Notes: a model not told the origin generated them from the sequence alone. A DNA stretch of 64,000 bases from CALROG01 sp943369755 (GCA_943369755.1 CALROG020000012.1:1-64000); one strand, 5' to 3'; numbered from the stretch's first letter, positions 25,901 through 35,906 are shown. A program made the numbers and translations.

Positions 25901-25960
25901 GGTCATCGCATCGCAGAGTGCGTAGCCCGAAGTCGTTGAAAGAATGAGGAGCAGCGTCAA

Positions 25961-26359
25961 GTGAGCACGAACGGATCAGGCTTCAAGGTCCTGGTGATTG
26001 ACGACAGCAACACCATCCGCCGAAGCGCCGAGATTTTCCTTAAGCAAGGTGGCCACGAAGTCATGCTCGCCGAGGACGGTTTTGACGCGTTGGCGAAGGT
26101 CAACGACTACCAGCCCAACCTGATCTTCTGCGACATTCTTATGCCTCGCCTGGACGGCTACCAGACCTGCGCGATCATCAAGCGCAACGCGAAGTTTGCG
26201 TCAGTGCCCGTGGTCATGCTGTCCTCCAAGGACGGGGTGTTCGACAAGGCGCGAGGCCGTATGGTTGGCTCGCAGGATTACCTTACCAAGCCATTTACCA
26301 AAGACCAGCTGTTGCAGACGGTGCTGCAGTTTGGTGCGCAACAACAAGGAGTAGCGTGA
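25961..26359 (+). CDS. pilG: PilG-type response regulator of twitching motility
   Basis: This is a single receiver domain of 132 residues from a GTG at 25961 with GAGGAG upstream. VIDDSNTIRRSAEIFL holds the acidic pocket, D58 in IFCDILMPRLDGY is the phosphorylation site, and VVMLSSKDG and YLTKPFT carry the conserved Ser/Thr and Lys. In the Chp system PilG promotes pilus extension through the PilB ATPase and cAMP signalling. It overlaps pilH (TGA/ATG) and begins the pilGHIJL operon. Confidence 0.92.
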   Translation: MSTNGSGFKVLVIDDSNTIRRSAEIFLKQGGHEVMLAEDGFDALAKVNDYQPNLIFCDILMPRLDGYQTCAIIKRNAKFASVPVVMLSSKDGVFDKARGRMVGSQDYLTKPFTKDQLLQTVLQFGAQQQGVA

Positions 26360-26724
26360 TGCCCATTCACAAAGTGCTGGTCGTGGACGATTCCAAGACT
26401 GAATTAATGTTCATGACCGATCTGCTGCAAAAGAACGGCTTCACCGTGAAGACCGCCGAGAACGCCGAGGACGCGTTCCGCCGGCTGGCCGAAGAAAAGC
26501 CCGACCTGATCCTGATGGACGTGGTGATGCCTGGCCAGAACGGTTTTCAGCTCACCCGCGCCATTACCCGCGACCCGCTCTATGCCGACGTGCCCATCAT
26601 CATGTGCACCAGCAAGAACCAGGAAACCGACCGCGTCTGGGGCATGCGCCAAGGGGCGCGCGACTACATCACCAAACCGGTGGACGCTGACGCTCTGATG
26701 GCCAAAATCAAGGCCCTGAGTTGA
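26359..26724 (+). CDS. pilH: PilH-type response regulator of twitching motility
   Basis: This receiver domain has 121 residues from the ATG at 26359; a GTG at 26356 is an alternative. AAGGAG lies seven bases upstream. D54 in LILMDVVMPGQNGF is the phosphorylation site, with IIMCTSKNQETDRVW and YITKPVD following. In Pseudomonas PilH favours retraction or acts as a phosphate sink for PilG. It shares its first base with the pilG stop and is followed by pilI after 18 bases. Confidence 0.92.
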   Translation: MPIHKVLVVDDSKTELMFMTDLLQKNGFTVKTAENAEDAFRRLAEEKPDLILMDVVMPGQNGFQLTRAITRDPLYADVPIIMCTSKNQETDRVWGMRQGARDYITKPVDADALMAKIKALS

Positions 26725-26742
26725 TCCAGTTGACTACAACGC

Positions 26743-27273
26743 ATGGCCAATAGAGAAGCACTCCGCGAATTGCAAAGCCGCCTGGCCACCCGGCTCCAGG
26801 CGGCCAAGACCGAGGGTGTCGCTGCTGCCTGGCTCGCTGTTGAAGCGGCGGGGGCCAAGTACCTGTTCCCGCTGAGCCAGTCAGGGGAAATTTTCCCATG
26901 GGCCAGCGCGCAACCTGTGCCTTATACGCAGTCGTGGTTTCTTGGGGTGTCCAATCTGCGCGGGGGCCTCTACGGGGTGGTCGATCTGGCCAGCTTTGTG
27001 GCGGGTTCTGCGCCAGCAGCCCGCACAGAACAGGCCCGCTCGGAGTCTCGGCTGGTGGCCCTCAATGGCCTGCTGGAGATCAATTGCGCATTGCTGATCG
27101 ACCGCCTTTCCGGTTTGCGCAACATGGAAGCTTTTGCCTCTTCAAGCGATGCACCAGAAGGCTCTCCAGAATATTTTGGCTCCCGGTACACCGATGCCAA
27201 CGGTGCGTTCTGGCAGGAAATCAACCTGCAGGCGCTGTCTCAACAAACCCAATTCCTGAGCATCGGCGCGTAG
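26743..27273 (+). CDS. pilI: PilI, CheW-like adaptor
   Basis: This protein has 176 residues forming a CheW-like domain. Recognisable parts are FPLSQSGEIFPWASAQPVPYTQSWFLGVSNLRGGLYGVVDLASFV, the family's receptor- and kinase-contact segment, and LLIDRLSGLRN. It couples PilJ to the PilL kinase. It is positioned between pilH and pilJ as in other Chp clusters. No membrane segment is present. Confidence 0.9.
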   Translation: MANREALRELQSRLATRLQAAKTEGVAAAWLAVEAAGAKYLFPLSQSGEIFPWASAQPVPYTQSWFLGVSNLRGGLYGVVDLASFVAGSAPAARTEQARSESRLVALNGLLEINCALLIDRLSGLRNMEAFASSSDAPEGSPEYFGSRYTDANGAFWQEINLQALSQQTQFLSIGA

Positions 27274-27304
27274 GCGCGCTTAAGTTTTCCCGGAAGGCTG
27301 CACC

Positions 27305-29596
27305 ATGGCAATCGTTGATCAACTCAAAAACCTGTTCTCCAAAAAGAAGCCCGTTGAAACTGAGGCCGGCCTCAGTTTGGGTATGCCCGAAGGGTCTATG
27401 GATCTCATGGCAACGGGTGCCATGGAAGCCGCTGGCAATACCGTCGCCATGACCGCCGCCGATGAGGCCCCCGCCAGTCGACTTGCCGGTGAAGATGATG
27501 TCATGAGGCCGCAGCCGGTGGACGACGCCGAGCAGGTGTCGGTCCCGTTGCTGGGCCGCCGAACAGCCGTTCAGCACCAGCGGATCTTGTTCATCTTGCT
27601 GGCCTTTTCTCTGATCGTCCTGGGCGCTGTGACGGTGTTCGCGCTGAATCAGGCAGACCGAGTCGCCCAGCAGGTGGCAGGTACCGGCCAGTCGCTGATG
27701 CAGTCGCAACGCCTTGCCAAGTCGGTGTCACAGGCGCTGGTGGGCTCCGCCCAGGCCTTCCCGGACGTGAAGGAAAGCGCTGACGTGCTGGCCAAGACAG
27801 TGCGCGGCCTGACCGCGGGTGATGAACAGCTACGCTTGCAGCCAGTCGCCACCGACTTGCTGGAAGACGTGGGCAAGATCACCCCGCTGATGGAGCGTGC
27901 CGAAAAGAATGCCGGTACCGTGATGGGCCAGCAGAAGATTTTGACGCAAGTGGGTAACGCCCTGCGCACCATTAACCGCCAGTCGTCTGACCTGCTGGAA
28001 ATCGCTGAAACCGTGTCCTCGCTCAAGCTGCAGCAAAACGCGCCACCCGCCGAAATCTCTGCCGCCGGTCAGCTTGTGATGTTGACCCAGCGCATTGGTA
28101 AATCGGCCAACGAATTCCTGACGATGGAAGGCGTGTCGCCCGAGGCGGTGTTCCTGCTGGGCAAAGACTTGAATTCGTTCAAGGAAATCGCGCAGGGCCT
28201 GCTGGACGGCAGCCCTGAACTGCGGCTTGCCGGCTCCAAAGACGAGCAGACCCGCGAGCGCCTGGACGCGCTGATGAAGCTGTATGAACAAACCCGCAGC
28301 CAGGCTGGTGCCATTCTGGGCAACTTGCAGGGTCTGGTGTCGGCACGTGAAGCGCAGGCCGCGATCATTGCCGACAGCGAGCCACTGCGCCGCTCGCTGG
28401 AAGACCTGCAAGGCAAGCTGTCATCCCAAACCGGCCTGGGTGTCGGGGCACTGGCCGCCTTGGCTATTTCTGCCGTGTTCGCCATTCTTTGCGCGGTGGG
28501 CCTGGCTTACGTGCAGCTGCAAGACAGCCGCAAGCGTCAGGTTGTTGCCGAGCAGCAGCGACTCGAAGCTGAGGGCCAGGAGCAGGAAGCCAAGCGCGTC
28601 AACGACGCCAACCAGGCCGCCATTTTGCGGTTGATGAACGAATTGCAGACAGTGGCTGAAGGCGACCTTACACAGGAGGCTACGGTGACTGAGGACATCA
28701 CCGGTGCCATTGCCGACTCGGTGAATTACACGGTGGAAGAACTGCGACAGCTGGTGGGCAACGTGCAGAACACGGCGACGCGAGTTGCGCAGACCACAGC
28801 GCAGGTAGAAAGCACGTCGACCGAGCTGCTGGCGGCGTCTACCGAACAGCTGCGTGAAATTCGCGAAACCGGCCAGTCGGTGCTCGACATGGCAGGCCGA
28901 ATCAACCAGGTGTCCGGGCAGGCCCAGGAGTCAGCCCAGGTGGCCCGCCAATCGCTGGTGGCTGCCGAGTCGGGTCTGCAGGCCGTGCAGAACGCCATCG
29001 GCGGTATGAACTCGATCCGCGACCAGATTCAGGAAACCTCCAAGCGGATCAAGCGACTTGGTGAGTCGTCGCAAGAGATTGGTGAAATTACCGAACTGAT
29101 CTCCGACATTACCGAACAGACCAACGTGCTGGCCCTGAACGCCGCCATTCAGGCGGCGTCAGCCGGTGAAGCCGGGCGAGGCTTCTCGGTGGTGGCCGAA
29201 GAAGTGCAGCGCCTTGCTGAACGTTCCGCAGACGCTACGCGACAAATTTCGGCGCTGGTGAAGGCGATTCAGACAGACACACAAGACGCTGTGGCCGCCA
29301 TGGAGCGCTCCACGCAGGGTGTGGTGGAAGGGGCCAAACTGTCCGATAACGCCGGTACCGCTCTTACCGAGATTGACCAGGTGTCGCGCAAACTGGCCGA
29401 CCTGATTGAGCAGATTTCGAACTCTGCTTCCAAGGAGGCCGAATCTGCCAACGTGGTGGCGGGCAACATTCAGCACATTTTTGCGGTGACGGAACAAACC
29501 GGTGAAGGCACTCGGTCTACCGCGCAGCAGGTTCGCGAGTTGTCGCGCATGGCCGAAGAATTGCGTCAGTCTGTGTCGCGGTTCAAGATCGCCTGA
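27305..29596 (+). CDS. pilJ: PilJ, type IV pilus methyl-accepting chemotaxis protein
   Basis: This protein has 763 residues. A cytosolic N-terminal tail of about 95 residues precedes the first membrane helix (ILFILLAFSLIVLGAVTVFAL). A periplasmic helical sensor domain of the PilJ type follows (about 120-375), then the second helix (LGVGALAALAISAVFAILCA), a HAMP-like segment and the signalling hairpin tip ITEQTNVLALNAAIQAASAGEAGRGFSVVAEEVQRLAERS. It relays pilus or surface contact to PilL. The stop lies six bases before an 80-bp repeat that separates it from pilL. Confidence 0.94.
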   Translation: MAIVDQLKNLFSKKKPVETEAGLSLGMPEGSMDLMATGAMEAAGNTVAMTAADEAPASRLAGEDDVMRPQPVDDAEQVSVPLLGRRTAVQHQRILFILLAFSLIVLGAVTVFALNQADRVAQQVAGTGQSLMQSQRLAKSVSQALVGSAQAFPDVKESADVLAKTVRGLTAGDEQLRLQPVATDLLEDVGKITPLMERAEKNAGTVMGQQKILTQVGNALRTINRQSSDLLEIAETVSSLKLQQNAPPAEISAAGQLVMLTQRIGKSANEFLTMEGVSPEAVFLLGKDLNSFKEIAQGLLDGSPELRLAGSKDEQTRERLDALMKLYEQTRSQAGAILGNLQGLVSAREAQAAIIADSEPLRRSLEDLQGKLSSQTGLGVGALAALAISAVFAILCAVGLAYVQLQDSRKRQVVAEQQRLEAEGQEQEAKRVNDANQAAILRLMNELQTVAEGDLTQEATVTEDITGAIADSVNYTVEELRQLVGNVQNTATRVAQTTAQVESTSTELLAASTEQLREIRETGQSVLDMAGRINQVSGQAQESAQVARQSLVAAESGLQAVQNAIGGMNSIRDQIQETSKRIKRLGESSQEIGEITELISDITEQTNVLALNAAIQAASAGEAGRGFSVVAEEVQRLAERSADATRQISALVKAIQTDTQDAVAAMERSTQGVVEGAKLSDNAGTALTEIDQVSRKLADLIEQISNSASKEAESANVVAGNIQHIFAVTEQTGEGTRSTAQQVRELSRMAEELRQSVSRFKIA

Positions 29597-29602
29597 GACC
29601 AT

Positions 29603-29683
29603 GACTCCCCCCCGAAGCGCCTTCGGCGCCTCCCCCTCGAGGGGGCGCCACCAGCGGCCCGGCATAGCCGGTTCCGCGGTGGC
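29603..29683 (-). repeat. About 80-bp dispersed repeat, copy 2
   Basis: It is the reverse complement of the copy at 24614-24694, with only a few changes (for example CCGGCTATGCCGGG for CCGGCTTTGCCGGG). It lies between the pilJ stop (29596) and the pilL start (29712), where its hairpins could lower read-through or protect upstream mRNA. Confidence 0.85.
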
Positions 29684-29711
29684 TATTGTCAACACACGCA
29701 ATGGGTAGGCC

Positions 29712-32700
29712 ATGGCAGCAGAAACCGATATCGATCTGGCGGTAAACGACCTTGGGCCCCTGGCCTGGGTGCTGGACGAGCTGCGCAAGTCGCTCGAATC
29801 CGCGTCCAGTGCGCTGAGGCGGTTCGTTCGTGACGCCAACCAGGCGCGTGGCTCAGACCTCGGTTCCGTTGATGGAGGTCACCTGCGCATCGCGCGCCAG
29901 CAACTGCACCAAGCCGTTGGTGCGCTCGAAATGGTTGGGTTGGCTGCGCCGGCGCACATGCTGCGCGCCATGGAAGCGGCAACGCAAAAATTCGTGGAAC
30001 GTCCCGATCTGTGCAGCGACGTTGCGGCGGCAAAAATCGAACGCGCAGGCTTTGCGCTGACCGACTACCTTGAGGCGGTGCTGCTGGGCAAGCCGGTTTC
30101 CGCTGTCGCATTGTTTCCCCAGTACCGCGACGTCCAGGAACTGGCGGGTGCTGATCGAATTCATCCTGCGGACCTGTGGACTTTTGAGTGGCGCTGGAGC
30201 GAGCCCGAGCTAGGCAGTTCCAGCGAGCCGCTGACCTACGATTCCACGATGCGCGGGCGGATGGATCAATCGGTTCTCAAGGTGGTCAAGAGCGGTGACG
30301 CGCAGGCTGCGCACAGTCTGCTGGGCATGAGTTTGGGTCTGGCAGCGGGGCAAACGCCCCGGCAACCCCGTATTTTCTGGAAGATTGCGGCAGGTTACTT
30401 TGAGGCAATGTCGCTGGGTTTGCTCCCTGACGAACTCTACGTAAAGCGCGCCGCCTCACGGGTGTTGATGCAGTACGCCACCCTGGCCAAGGGCGAGTTT
30501 GGCGTGTCTGACCGGCTGGCCCAAGACCTGCTGTTTTTCTGTGCCCAGGCAGTGCCTGCGCGAGAGGCCGATGCGCCGACGCTGGCGGCCGTTCGAAAGG
30601 CCTGGGGCCTGGCCCGCTTCAAGCCGGTGGACTACCAGACGCCGCAGTTTGGCCGGTTTGACCCGGTGCTGCTGGCCCAATCCCGCAAGCGCATCACCGC
30701 AGCCAAGGAAACCTGGTCTGCGCTCTCGGGCGGCGACACCAACAAACTCAAGGGCCTGGTCGACCAGTTCAACCTGGTGGCGGACTCACTTGTCAAGTTG
30801 CATCCGGCCAGTGGTCGATTGGCTGGAGCCCTGAACAACGCCATGGACGCCACGGTGCGCTCTGGCCAGCCGCCGTCGACCGAACTCTCGATGGAAGTCG
30901 CGACAGCCGTTCTGTACCTTGAGGCGGCATTTGAAGATCTCGACCCGTCCGATACACAACTCGCGGTACGCACCGCCCGACTGGCCGACCGCCTGGAGCA
31001 TGTTCAAGCCGGGGGGCAGCCAGAGGCGCTCGAAATCTGGATGGAAGAGCTGTACCGCCGCGTCAGTGACCGTCAGACCATGGGCAGCGTTGTCGGTGAA
31101 TTGCGCTCAACGCTTTCCGAGCTGGAGAAGTTGCTCGACCAGTTCTTCCGCAACCCCCAAGACAAGAATCCGTTGCGCGATGCGCCGACGCATCTTTCGC
31201 AAATGCGGGGTGTGCTGTCGGTGCTTGGGCTGGACCAAGCTTCGCAGGCCGTACTGCGCATGCGCGAAACCATTGAAGAGATCCTTGTCACAGAGATCGA
31301 CGAAGAAAAGGCCCGCGCCGCTGGCACCTTTGACAAACTGGGCAACAACCTCGGTGCGCTCGGTTTCCTGATCGACATGCTGAGCTACCAGCCGACGCTG
31401 GCCAAAAAACTGTTTGCCTATGACGACAGCACCGGCGAGCTGAGGCCCTTGATGGGCCGCGCCGCGCGCGCCGAGGAAGCTGTTTCGGACGCCTCCAGCA
31501 GCGACGAGTCGCTCTCGCAGGAAGTCCTGTCGGTCGTCAGCGGGGCACATGCCGACGATGACGGCAGCGTCTTGTCAATGAAACTTGACACCATTGCGAC
31601 CCAGGCAGTGCTGGCCGAGCAGCCAGGTCTGGCGCATTCAGTGCGAGAAGTCACGGCGGCAATTTCCGCACGCGACGCCGGTGCCACCAGCGCAGCGCTG
31701 AGCCAACTGGCGGCGGTGGTTCAACCGCCCGCCGCCATCGCGGCCCCGCCGTCGGGTGCCGACCTGGACATTGAAGAAGACGACCTGCGCGACATCTTTC
31801 TTGAAGAAGCGCGCGAGGTGGTGCAAAACGGCCTTGCGGCGCTGGAGGCGCTCAACATCGACCCGGGCAATCTGGGAGAAATGACCACCCTGCGGAGGGC
31901 CTTCCATACACTCAAGGGCAGTTCCCGCATGGTCGGGCTTTCTGAGTTTGGCGAGGCCGCCTGGTCGATGGAGCAGTTGCTCAACAGCTGGCTGGCCGAC
32001 CAAAAGCCGGTAACCGACGACCTTGGCAGCATTGCGCGTGATGCGATGCGCGCCTTTGGCCGTTGGACTGAAGATATCGCGGCGGGCACCGATGCCGCCT
32101 GGAAGGCCAACGCATTTCGCACCTCGGCCGAAGGCATGCGGCTGGAAGGTCGCCTGGTACCGTTGGCCCTGCCGCCCGTCGCGCCCGACATGTCTGGCGC
32201 CGCGGCGGCAGTCGAACCGGTGGTCGAGATCGATCCGCTGGGCGACATTTTTGACGATGCCCCGGCTGCCCCGGCTGCCCCGGTCGCCGTGGCACCGGTG
32301 TCTGCGCCCGCAGCGCCTGCGGACGACCCGTTTGCCTTTGACCTTGGCACAGCAGACTTTGAAGTCGCGGAGGCGGCTGGCATGCCGGGCTCCGATCTCG
32401 GAGCCGACTTCAATTTCAATTCGCTGTCGGACGTCAGCGCTGCCGGGCCCGCGCCCGCGCAAGCCGCAGCTGCCGCGCAAGATTTGCCCGTTGAAATTGA
32501 CGGCATTGACTTTGACAGCCTCTCGGCCGTGTCCGGCCTGACCGAGCCGGTCGCCGAGTCGGCAGCGGTGGCCGAAATTGAGCTTCCTTCGGCTTTCGGT
32601 GATCTTGATTTTGATGCCGCACCCGTCGTGCCCGATGCCGCCCCGCAGCGTTCGGACGACGTGACCGAGTTAAGCGCCCTGAGCGACTTTGAACTGCCCG

Positions 32701-35700
32701 ACCCTGAGCCCGAACCGAGTATTGCCGCCGCCCCCCCGGTTGACGAGCAGGTCAAGGTGATCGGCACGCTGCGTATTGGCATCCCGCTTTACAACGTGTA
32801 CATCAACGAGGCGGATGAGTGGATTCGCCGGCTCGGCAATGAGCTGGCCGAGTGGGCGTTTGAACTCAACCAGCCCGTGGCCGACTCCACCGTGGGCCTG
32901 GCCCACGCGCTGGCCGGCAGCTCCGCAACGGTGGGCTTCAATTCCCTGTCAGAGATGGCCCGGGCGCTGGAGAGCGCCCTGTTGCAGGCGCAGCCGCAGG
33001 CCCGCGGGCTGCCGGTGCAGGCGCAGGCCTTCACGGCCGCTGCTGAAGACATTCGGCGGCTGTTGCACCAGTTTGCCGCCGGCTTCCTCAAGGAGCCCGA
33101 CCCGCAAGTGCTGCATGCTCTTCAGGCACTCAAAGACCTCGATGTCCCGCCTGAGCTGCTCGAAGTTCCCGAGCCACCCGTGCCCGAGGCGATTGACCCC
33201 GACGCCTTCGACGTCCCCGACTTTTCGCTCACCGCCGCGCTTGCGGGCGCAGCGGTTACCGACAAACCGTTGCCTCAAACGCAGGCGTCGGTACCCGCAC
33301 CTGTACCCCCACCTGTACCAGCGCCCGTGGCGGCTCCCGTCGAAGCGCCGGTGGCTGAATTGCCCCCGATGGATTTGCCAGCACCCACTGAGACGTTGGC
33401 GGCGCTAGACCCGGTTGCGATCAACCTCGCCCAGCCTGTCGCCTTTGCCATGCCGGTGCCGCAGCCGCAGGCCCGCACCGCGCTCGATATCGGTAACGAC
33501 GACGATGACTTCGACGTGGCCGATGCGATGGACCCCGACCTGTTCCCGATCTTCGAGGAAGAGGCCGCCGAGCTGATGCCCCAGCTAGGGGGCGCGCTTC
33601 GGCAATGGGTAGCCCGACCCGACAACCGTGGTGCCCGTGAAGAAGTGCTTCGCGCCCTGCACACGCTCAAGGGCAGCGCGCGGCTTGCCGGTGCCTTGCG
33701 CCTGGGTGAAATGGCGCACCGCATGGAGTCAGAGATTGAACACTTTGACTCCGGGGCCGCTTTGCAAGTGGGCGACCTTGAGCCGCTGCTGCACCGATTT
33801 GACGGTTTGCAAGCCAACTTTGACATGCTGCGCGCAACTGGCGGCGAGGCCGCCGCGGCGGTGGAGTTGCCCGAGCAAATCGTGGCCCAGCCTGAAGCCG
33901 GCGAAGCGCCCAAGCGGGGTGCGGTGGCAATGCCTGCGGCTTCGGTGCTGTCGTCGATTCGGGCGGCGGCCAGTCAATCCGTGCGGGTGCGCTCGCAGTT
34001 GCTGGACCGGCTGATCAACCAGGCCGGCGAAGTGATGATCACGCGCTCGCGCCTTGAGGCCGAGCTTGGTCAATTGCGGGGTTCGCTGAATGACCTCTCG
34101 GGCAACCTGGACCGCCTGCGCGCGCAGTTGCGCGACATCGAGCTACAGGCCGAGTCGCAAATGCAGTCGCGCCTGGCCCAGGCCAAGGATTCAGCCGCTG
34201 GTTTCGATCCGCTGGAGTTTGACCGCTTCACGCGGGTGCAAGAGCTCACCCGCATGATGGCTGAGTCGGTGAACGACGTGGCAACGGTGCAGCGCAACCT
34301 GCAGCGCACGGTGGAGGCCACAGAAGACGACTTGATCGCCCAGGCCCGCCAGACGCGTGAGCTGCAGCGCGACCTGCTGCGCACCCGGATGGTGGAGTTT
34401 GAAGGCATCTCCGAGCGTCTGTACCGGGTGGTGCGCCAGGCCGGCAAAGATGCGGGCAAGCAGGTCAAGCTCGACATCACCGGTGGTTCTATTGAAATGG
34501 ACCGTGGTGTTCTGGACCGCATGACGCCTGCCTTTGAACACCTGCTGCGCAATTGCGTGGCGCACGGCATCGAAGACCCGGCGCTTCGTACCCAGGCAGG
34601 CAAAGACCCCAGTGGCACCATCCTGATTGGCTTGCGCCAGGAAGGCAACGACGTGTCGGTGGAGTTCCACGACGACGGGGCTGGCCTGAACATTGCCCGG
34701 ATCCGTGAAAAGGCGTTGCAACAGGGGTTGATAACGCCTGACCAGCACCTGAGCAATGCCGACGCCGCCAACCTGATCTTTACGCCCGGCTTCTCCACCG
34801 CCACCCAGGTGACCGAACTGTCCGGCCGCGGTATTGGCATGGACGTGGTGCGCGCCGAGGTCAACGCACTGGGGGGGCGGATTGAAACCACGACCGAAGC
34901 CGGCGCGGGAACCAGTTTCAAGCTGGTGCTGCCATTGACCACGGCCGTCACGCAGGTGGTCATGTTGCGCAGCGGCAAGCTGGCCATTGGTGTGCCCGCC
35001 AACGTGGTGGAAACAGTGCGCCGCGCCACCCCCAAAGAGCTGCAGCAGGCCTACAGCACCGGCACCTATGAAGTCGCCGGTGAAGCCTTGCCGTTCTACT
35101 GGTCAGGCGCGTTGCTTCAGTCGTCAGCGCTCAGCACCGAGCCGCAAGGCAAGACCCTGCCGGTCCTGGTGTTCCGCAGCGCCGCGCAGCGCATTGCCGT
35201 GCACGTGGATGAAGTTCTGGGCAACCAGGAAGTGGTGGTTAAGAACCTCGGGCCACAGCTGGCTCGCCTGCCGGGCCTGGCCGGCATGACGGTGCTGGCC
35301 TCCGGCGCAGTGGTGCTGATCTACAACCCGGTGGCGCTGAGCACGGTTTACGGTGTGCTGGCGCGCGGGTTGAGCACGGACGCGAGCCAACCCGATCAGG
35401 TGAAACCAGACGGCGAAGCCGCCGGTACCAGCCAGCCCGCCCAGCCCACCCAGCCGGTGATGGCCGCAGCGCCGCAGATTCCGCTGGTGATGGTGGTGGA
35501 CGACTCCATCACGGTACGCCGCGTGACCCAGCGCCTGCTGCAGCGTGAAGGCTACCGTGTGTCTTTGGCCGCCGATGGCCTGCAGGCGCTGGAACGGCTG
35601 TCCGAAGAGCTGCCCACCGTGGTGCTGTCCGACATCGAAATGCCGCGCATGGACGGCTTTGACCTGGCCCGCAACATCCGTGGCGACAGCCGCCTCAAGC

Positions 35701-35855
35701 ATTTGCCCATCATCATGATCACCTCGCGGATTGCCGAAAAGCACCGCGAACATGCGATGGAGCTGGGCGTCAACAACTACCTGGGCAAGCCCTATTCGGA
35801 AGAAGAGTTGCTAAGCCTGGTGCGCCACTACTGCGGCACTGAGGTTTTGGCCTGA
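29712..35855 (+). CDS. pilL: PilL/ChpA-type hybrid chemotaxis kinase
   Basis: This protein has 2047 residues. The N-terminal 700 are helical (PilL N-terminal and degenerate HPt-like). HPt domains follow with phospho-His candidates H732 (FHTLKGSSRMVGL), H1065 (LAHALAGSSATVGF, with Ala in place of the usual Lys) and H1317 (LHTLKGSARLAGAL). Pro/Ala-rich linkers separate them. The CheA core has the dimerisation segment LDRLINQAGEVMITRSRLEAEL, the N box FEHLLRNCVAHGIEDP, DDGAGLNIARIREKAL and GRGIGMDVVRAEVNALGGRI. A CheW-like domain and a C-terminal receiver with D1974 (VLSDIEMPRMDGF) complete it. It phosphorylates PilG and PilH to steer pilus activity. Confidence 0.94.
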   Translation: MAAETDIDLAVNDLGPLAWVLDELRKSLESASSALRRFVRDANQARGSDLGSVDGGHLRIARQQLHQAVGALEMVGLAAPAHMLRAMEAATQKFVERPDLCSDVAAAKIERAGFALTDYLEAVLLGKPVSAVALFPQYRDVQELAGADRIHPADLWTFEWRWSEPELGSSSEPLTYDSTMRGRMDQSVLKVVKSGDAQAAHSLLGMSLGLAAGQTPRQPRIFWKIAAGYFEAMSLGLLPDELYVKRAASRVLMQYATLAKGEFGVSDRLAQDLLFFCAQAVPAREADAPTLAAVRKAWGLARFKPVDYQTPQFGRFDPVLLAQSRKRITAAKETWSALSGGDTNKLKGLVDQFNLVADSLVKLHPASGRLAGALNNAMDATVRSGQPPSTELSMEVATAVLYLEAAFEDLDPSDTQLAVRTARLADRLEHVQAGGQPEALEIWMEELYRRVSDRQTMGSVVGELRSTLSELEKLLDQFFRNPQDKNPLRDAPTHLSQMRGVLSVLGLDQASQAVLRMRETIEEILVTEIDEEKARAAGTFDKLGNNLGALGFLIDMLSYQPTLAKKLFAYDDSTGELRPLMGRAARAEEAVSDASSSDESLSQEVLSVVSGAHADDDGSVLSMKLDTIATQAVLAEQPGLAHSVREVTAAISARDAGATSAALSQLAAVVQPPAAIAAPPSGADLDIEEDDLRDIFLEEAREVVQNGLAALEALNIDPGNLGEMTTLRRAFHTLKGSSRMVGLSEFGEAAWSMEQLLNSWLADQKPVTDDLGSIARDAMRAFGRWTEDIAAGTDAAWKANAFRTSAEGMRLEGRLVPLALPPVAPDMSGAAAAVEPVVEIDPLGDIFDDAPAAPAAPVAVAPVSAPAAPADDPFAFDLGTADFEVAEAAGMPGSDLGADFNFNSLSDVSAAGPAPAQAAAAAQDLPVEIDGIDFDSLSAVSGLTEPVAESAAVAEIELPSAFGDLDFDAAPVVPDAAPQRSDDVTELSALSDFELPDPEPEPSIAAAPPVDEQVKVIGTLRIGIPLYNVYINEADEWIRRLGNELAEWAFELNQPVADSTVGLAHALAGSSATVGFNSLSEMARALESALLQAQPQARGLPVQAQAFTAAAEDIRRLLHQFAAGFLKEPDPQVLHALQALKDLDVPPELLEVPEPPVPEAIDPDAFDVPDFSLTAALAGAAVTDKPLPQTQASVPAPVPPPVPAPVAAPVEAPVAELPPMDLPAPTETLAALDPVAINLAQPVAFAMPVPQPQARTALDIGNDDDDFDVADAMDPDLFPIFEEEAAELMPQLGGALRQWVARPDNRGAREEVLRALHTLKGSARLAGALRLGEMAHRMESEIEHFDSGAALQVGDLEPLLHRFDGLQANFDMLRATGGEAAAAVELPEQIVAQPEAGEAPKRGAVAMPAASVLSSIRAAASQSVRVRSQLLDRLINQAGEVMITRSRLEAELGQLRGSLNDLSGNLDRLRAQLRDIELQAESQMQSRLAQAKDSAAGFDPLEFDRFTRVQELTRMMAESVNDVATVQRNLQRTVEATEDDLIAQARQTRELQRDLLRTRMVEFEGISERLYRVVRQAGKDAGKQVKLDITGGSIEMDRGVLDRMTPAFEHLLRNCVAHGIEDPALRTQAGKDPSGTILIGLRQEGNDVSVEFHDDGAGLNIARIREKALQQGLITPDQHLSNADAANLIFTPGFSTATQVTELSGRGIGMDVVRAEVNALGGRIETTTEAGAGTSFKLVLPLTTAVTQVVMLRSGKLAIGVPANVVETVRRATPKELQQAYSTGTYEVAGEALPFYWSGALLQSSALSTEPQGKTLPVLVFRSAAQRIAVHVDEVLGNQEVVVKNLGPQLARLPGLAGMTVLASGAVVLIYNPVALSTVYGVLARGLSTDASQPDQVKPDGEAAGTSQPAQPTQPVMAAAPQIPLVMVVDDSITVRRVTQRLLQREGYRVSLAADGLQALERLSEELPTVVLSDIEMPRMDGFDLARNIRGDSRLKHLPIIMITSRIAEKHREHAMELGVNNYLGKPYSEEELLSLVRHYCGTEVLA

Positions 35856-35858
35856 TTC

Positions 35859-35906
35859 GGCTGTAGCCCGCGCCCGCACTGCGGGAGCCACTATTATTTT
35901 TATAGC
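35859..35906 (+). repeat. 48-bp dispersed repeat (between pilL and phrB)
   Basis: It reads GGCTGTAGCCCGCGCCCGCA, then CTGCGGGAGCCACTATTATT, then TTTATAGC. Read on the minus strand, GCTATAA gives the photolyase stop (35900-35902). The CCCGCACTGCGGG centre is a short hairpin. Confidence 0.85.

Noticed and set aside
24695..25960. A 421-codon frame giving ThiD a 109-residue extension
   Set aside because: The extension is antisense to the rubredoxin gene and its codons match no family; the ATG at 25633 precedes the ThiD signature.
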